This document shows positions 59,066-64,000 of a DNA stretch of 64,000 bases, one piece after another; the first letter of the stretch is position 1, and each line of letters starts with the position of its first letter. The notes beneath the pieces were generated by a model, which was not told the origin of the DNA, ran no database searches, and worked only from the letters and a program-made list of their open reading frames with translations. Source of the DNA: Paralichthys olivaceus (Eukaryota; Chordata; Actinopteri; Pleuronectiformes; Paralichthyidae); contig NC_091100.1 of assembly GCF_024713975.1 (NCBI RefSeq), positions 25,247,501 to 25,311,500 on the forward strand. Reading direction: 5' to 3'. The translations under genes and the position numbers were made by a program.

Positions 59066-61321
59066 CAGTGTCTAACATTGACAAAGAGGTGTAACAATGA
59101 TTGAAGTATTTGTTTGAATAAAATGTGCAACAGAGCTGAAGGGAGCAGTAATGGCAGTTGTAATGATTGAGGTGTTGTCAGGAACGGTGGTATATTGTAT
59201 ATCTAGCCATCTAGTTGCGGTTTTGTGTTTTCAATTCTAAGTACAGCTTGGTATCATCTGCATAGTATTATTTCATGGTCAAATGATACTCCACATACTG
59301 TGTGTGAGTGTGTGTGTGGGTGTGTGTGTGTGTGGTGAGAGTGGTAATATAGCAGAAGGGGCTTAAAGGACAATGGATCTGACACTGAGAGGAGATTAAC
59401 AGAGCAGAGAGAGTAAAAATGAAAAACAGCCTCTAAATTTCCCTACACGGACCTCAATCTAGATCCACTGCACTCAGTTCTCATTCACTTAGCAGCGTTC
59501 CATCTTTGCATTACATTAATACATTGACATTCACAGATATGCAGCGGCAGATTTCAAGAAACATTCATGTTACAACGTTGCATCAACATTTCTCAGTTTT
59601 ATGGGACTGTAGGTCTTCCAATAAGAGTTTATGACACTTACTTGCTGGGAAATGCTTAGAGCAACAATAAACCTGTTTTTAATGTGGCCACTCCTCAGCT
59701 CCCCTCTTATTTTTATCTTTTACTAGGTCAGTGTCAATTTAAACTTGCCTGGAATCTTCTGGTCTCTTGTCCTGTGTTTATTCTCCAGAGAATTATTCCT
59801 TGTCATAAGTGAGTCCTCCTCAATCTGTTCTACACTATACTGTCACTTTTTTCATACATTACATGTGGACTATTTCAATGGTCTGGTTAAGCAACCAACA
59901 CAACCTTCCGACCACAACTTTTTAAATCTCTGTAATTCTGCTCATTTTAAAGCACAGCAGCTTTTTTACTTTTAGGGCAAATTGCAAACAGAAAGTGATT
60001 CTGTGAATGCTACTGCCGTGAGGGAGATCACATCAGCGACCATGAATGTCTGTGTCAGTCTGATATGGTCAAATAAAAACAATACAATTATCAGAATGAC
60101 CTGGCTGTGATTTTGACCCCAAGTTTGACCCAGGTACTGACCGCTGCTATAGTTTATTAGAGGACACAGAGGAAGACATGTTCAAGAAAGTCCAAAGACT
60201 CACAGTGAGCACACCCACATAGCACTGTACGCCTGTTCATTTGTGTTTTTATTCAAATTGAACATGTTGTGGCTCAAAATCACACCAACGTCAGCAGTGC
60301 GCCTCCTCTGTCAATTTACAATACACATGCCAAGAGTGAAGCTGAGCAGATGAACAGTTCACGTTCCACAGATGTTTGTGGAATTATTAGGACCATGAAG
60401 TTTAATTTACTTTTGGATACAACCTGCATCCAGCTGCACCACAGTGCAACCTGTGGCATCTTCTGACTTTGCTTTGGGCTTAATGTTCCCGTGCCCAATT
60501 TAGGTTATCATTTCATTTGCTTAGTGACCATCTGCTGCATAAAACACTGTTCAACTGGTAATCCCCAAGAAACTAGCAGCTCGGTCAGCAGAGCAGACAG
60601 CAATACTGGTGATTTCTGCCCCACTGAGCCAGACACTCAGGCTAATCATCAGTCTAATTTTTGATTCTATTGGTCGTTGTTGTCCTTTGTACAGCGCTGT
60701 CTGGAGAGCTCCTGTCAATCACACTTTGACCAGCACCGCCAACATTTTGATGTATGAGGATATGAAACTGATGTGAAAATGTTCATCATATTTACCACGT
60801 TTTAGGATTCTTTATGAGCTCTGTTGACCGCCTGTAAGGTTTAGGCAGTGACAAAGTGTGGAAATAATAGGAATATAAGAATCACGTTTTGAAATCCAAT
60901 AGATCTACCCGCTGCCCGAACTTCTCACCTTTTGTCATGTCTTCATCTCCGTGTGCATGTGACATGCCCTTCCATATTTCTCTGTTTCTTGTCCTCTTCT
61001 CCCTTTTTTTCTGCCCCCCTGTGCCAATCCCCCACTGGATAATCTGTAGCTGTAATCTGTCATCTGTCATTGTTTCTCTTGATGGGACATTTGCAATGAG
61101 GCCAGATTATCATCTCATACCATGACCTGACCAGGCAGGATGAGACAAAATACACCCACTCATACACAGATGGACACTCCCTCCCTCACCTCCTCACTCA
61201 ATTGCTCACTCGCTCACTCATTCCCTCACGGAGAGAGAAACAGAGAGAGAGATGTGCTGTAGGCGACAAACAGGTACAGAGAGGACAAGAGACCAGGATG
61301 AAATACAGATACAGCAAACAC

Positions 61322-61399
<78 letters not shown>

Positions 61400-63659
61400 C
61401 ACAGTTCTGGTGCCAAAACACAGACAACATGTGTCTTCCTAAAGGAGAACTGTGCCACTCAGAACACAATGACCTAAAAAAATACAGGCAGCATCCCAAT
61501 ATGGATCACCACTGCCTTTTTAGATTTTAATACAATTGCGGGTCATCCAGGTTTTTATGTCTGTATAACATGCTTGGAGTTAAATTAGCTGCTGAGCTTT
61601 TTCTTGTTTAAAAGATAGATAGGTATAACTGGATAATGTTGTAATGGAAGTAGATATAAGGTAAATGAAATTGGGCTGAGCACAGAACTCTGAGGAACCC
61701 CGTCATTAACTCTCTTCCAGCTACACCTCCTGTTAACTTGTGTATATCATTACATGTAGGGAATCTGTCTGTAGTGTGACTACTGTCTGGAAGTCAACAG
61801 TGGCAGTATCTCCTAAATATAGTCCCACGATCACTATCCACTACAGCTTGTAAGGTGGAATGTTTTCTCAAACATGAGCTTTGTTCATGTGGGGAGACAC
61901 AGTGCATAGTGCACCATGAATCTCTGTGGGTTCATCAGTTTTTGTTGATGCCACAAATGACAAATCCGCAGTTATCCTTATTTAGGTTGAGCCAAATAAT
62001 AAGCAGCCACTACATGAGTGTTCATTTGAATCTGTACACGTACATGTGGGCAGTGGCCACCGGGATTGACAGACATGTGGCTAAACAAACAAGACTGTTT
62101 ACTGTTAGTCTCACTTCCACTTTTACAGAGTTACAGAAACAGCTTTCTCTTTAAACCCTGACAGCGAAAGTTAAGATGTTGCATGATGACAGAACAGAAC
62201 AAATTAACCTCAGTCCCAACACGCAGGAGATGAGAAGAAAAAGTGGAAGGAAGAAAAGAACAGAAGCAGACAGGAGAAATGATGAGAAACAAATAAAAAG
62301 AATGAGGGTTTGAAAAACATGTGAAGATGGCAAGTAAGTGAAGGAGGAGAAAAGGAGAGAGGGGTAAAGATATTCAGGGTATGACAGAAATAACACAAAC
62401 AGGAAGTTTGTGTCAACGGCAGAGGAAACCACATCTCTGCTCTCAGTAACCACCTTCGTCTCTCTCTTCCTCCTCCTCCTCCTCCTCTCTGTCTGTCTGC
62501 CTTCCCCAAAATGTTCCATTCACCTACTTCAAACACAAGAAATAGGGTCAAACACAACTTATATTACTTTACTGAAAGTATAAAAAGTTTATAGTATTAA
62601 TTACAAAAATCACAGACAACAAAAGAAACAGTAACACTGATTCCATTATGTTCAGTATCTCAGTTTGTGTCCTTTTAGTCTTTTTTTATGAATGTTTTTC
62701 TGAATTACATCTAATCTTGCGCTGTTACTACTATAACACTTTATCCAATGCAGAGTCGAGCTCAGCACAAAACTGGAAGCAGTGGGAAGCTGCTCGAGAA
62801 AAATCCATCCACTCAAAAACGTTCTTAGTTCCAGCTCCCCGGAGCAGCTGTGTGCAGTCACTTTGTTCAGCAGCTGCATAATGAGTCTCAGGGGTGAAGC
62901 CAAATACAGTACAGTCGAAGTAACTGGTGACCGCTTCTTCAAACTAATAAAAACGAAACAAAAAAAAACATAAAATGCCTCCATGCTGCTCCTCTGTGGT
63001 GTCCTCCAAGTGTCTGTAAGCCCCGACATTCAAATACGACTTGAAACTAGTACATTTACACAAGTTTTTAGCCTAAATGTCCACTGATATCCTCCTCTGG
63101 AGCTGCGCTCATGCGTGGACAGACACTTGGATGACACCACAGGAGTACACGTCTGAAGAAGATGTTGCGACTGACTTTAATTGTATTGGATTTGGCTGCA
63201 ACCCTATTTACTCCAAAAGTGATTTTTTGGCTCAAACACTTCACCCACCTCTCCATAGGCATAGTGGTGAGTGGATAATGAGTGAATTTTCATTTTTGGG
63301 TGCAGTATCCCTTAAACTGCTGTGTATGAGCAAAGTGTACATTGATGGCAATTAACTGTTTCCCAAAATATTCTGAAGTCAACATCAGTCAACATGAAAA
63401 ACCTCGATCTGGTGTCATTTCTCACACTCACAGGTAGAAGAACACTGCTTACTTGAGTTTACATACTTTAGATTGATGGTGGTACAAGAAGAGATATATA
63501 TATATAAAAGAATTGTATGAAAGATCAATTTTACACATTCTTAGAAAATGTCTTGGCAACTAACTCCTCAACAAACAGAGCTGATGTTCCTGCACAGCGA
63601 TAAATACTGATGATGATGGTAATGATGATGAGGAGGAGGAGGATTGAGGAAGATGCAGT
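59066..63659. other. Intergenic DNA and probable 3' UTR of the right-edge gene
   Basis: Apart from microsatellites (61323-61397; (TCC)n at about 62464-62485; a short AT tract near 63493-63505) I recognise no exon or RNA gene. The part nearest 63,659 is likely 3' UTR of the minus-strand gene ending there. Open frames in this stretch are unlike any family I know. Confidence 0.4.
61323..61397. repeat. (GT)n microsatellite
   Basis: About 75 bp of uninterrupted GT in the intergenic region. A smaller interrupted GT tract is at about 59301-59333. Confidence 0.97.
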
Positions 63660-63772
63660 TCAGTAGTTGTAGTCACTGTTCCTGTTGGATGAAGGTTCTC
63701 TGCTGTCGCTCACTGTCAGTCGGTCCAGAGCTGATTTTAAAAACACAGAAAGAGCAGCAGATTTATTATATG

Positions 63773-63815
<43 letters not shown>

Positions 63816-63883
63816 ATTACCAGGGAAGGACAGTCTATTCTCTCCATCATCGTTTTTACAAGTTTTCCCTCGCTGGTAAGACA
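63660..63883 (-). CDS. Last two exons of an unidentified gene running off the right edge
   Basis: Two minus-strand segments fit as exons: 63883-63821 (acceptor TTGCAG|TG, donor CCCTG|GTAATA) and 63730-63660 (acceptor AAAATCAG|CTCTGG, stop TGA at 63662-63660). Both junctions are phase 1 and join in frame to SYQRGKTCKNDDGENR, then LSFPALDRLTV, then SDSREPSSNRNSDYNY and stop. The polar, Ser- and Asn-rich end with two Tyr residues resembles a receptor-type cytoplasmic tail, but I cannot name the family. The rest lies beyond 64,000. Evidence is phase agreement plus splice sites only. Confidence 0.4.
63771..63812. repeat. (GT)n microsatellite next to a splice donor
   Basis: About 35 bp of GT. In the minus-strand transcript it is (CA)n and begins about 8 nt downstream of the putative donor at 63820. 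Confidence 0.95.
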
Positions 63884-64000
63884 CTGCAACAGAGACATAC
63901 AACAAACGTTAGTTACAAATAATTCAAATGATACATCTGCTGTTTTTCTCTCTTTTTTAAATTTTGCTGACAAACTCCATGTGCAGGACCAAACCAACAC

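Overview
The window is vertebrate nuclear DNA, most probably from a ray-finned (teleost) fish. It holds intron-split genes with GT-AG junctions, CA/GT microsatellites, teleost-type tRNA-derived SINEs and L2/Rex-like LINE tails, and three protein-coding genes whose spliced products match vertebrate families. Nothing prokaryotic, viral or CRISPR-like was seen.

Layout. (1) About 1-10,700, minus strand: a ribosomal protein S6 kinase gene, best matched to S6K2 (rps6kb2). It has 15 coding exons that join in frame to 470 residues. (2) About 10,700-14,450: upstream DNA with a tRNA-Thr(TGT) gene and the 5' region of dtx4, with two candidate first-exon donors, a YY1-type motif and upstream ORFs. (3) 14,738-39,307, plus strand: dtx4, a Deltex E3 ubiquitin ligase with 11 coding exons and 746 residues. 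Intron 1 is about 11.6 kb and intron 3 about 9.3 kb; intron 3 carries an intron-containing tRNA-Tyr(GTA) gene. (4) 39,308-46,494: intergenic DNA with an initiator tRNA-Met gene and a copy of a terminal-inverted-repeat element. (5) 46,495-55,960, minus strand: a TMEM132-family type I membrane protein, probably tmem132a, with 13 coding exons and 1,051 residues. (6) 55,961-63,659: intergenic or 3' UTR DNA. (7) 63,660-63,883, minus strand: two phase-compatible exons that look like the 3' end of a further gene running off the right edge; I do not recognise it.

The human counterparts RPS6KB2, DTX4 and TMEM132A all lie on 11q12-q13, which supports these paralogue assignments. The genes do not form one pathway: S6K2 acts in mTORC1 signalling, DTX4 in ubiquitination linked to Notch and innate signalling, and TMEM132A in Wnt-ligand and adhesion biology. 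I found no undescribed system. The most unusual observations are cis-structural: dinucleotide microsatellites touching splice sites in three genes, a changed motif in the S6K2 C-lobe, lineage-type insertions in the TMEM132A ectodomain with a short acidic tail, a dispersed TIR element carrying a YY1-like site, and the unidentified right-edge exons.
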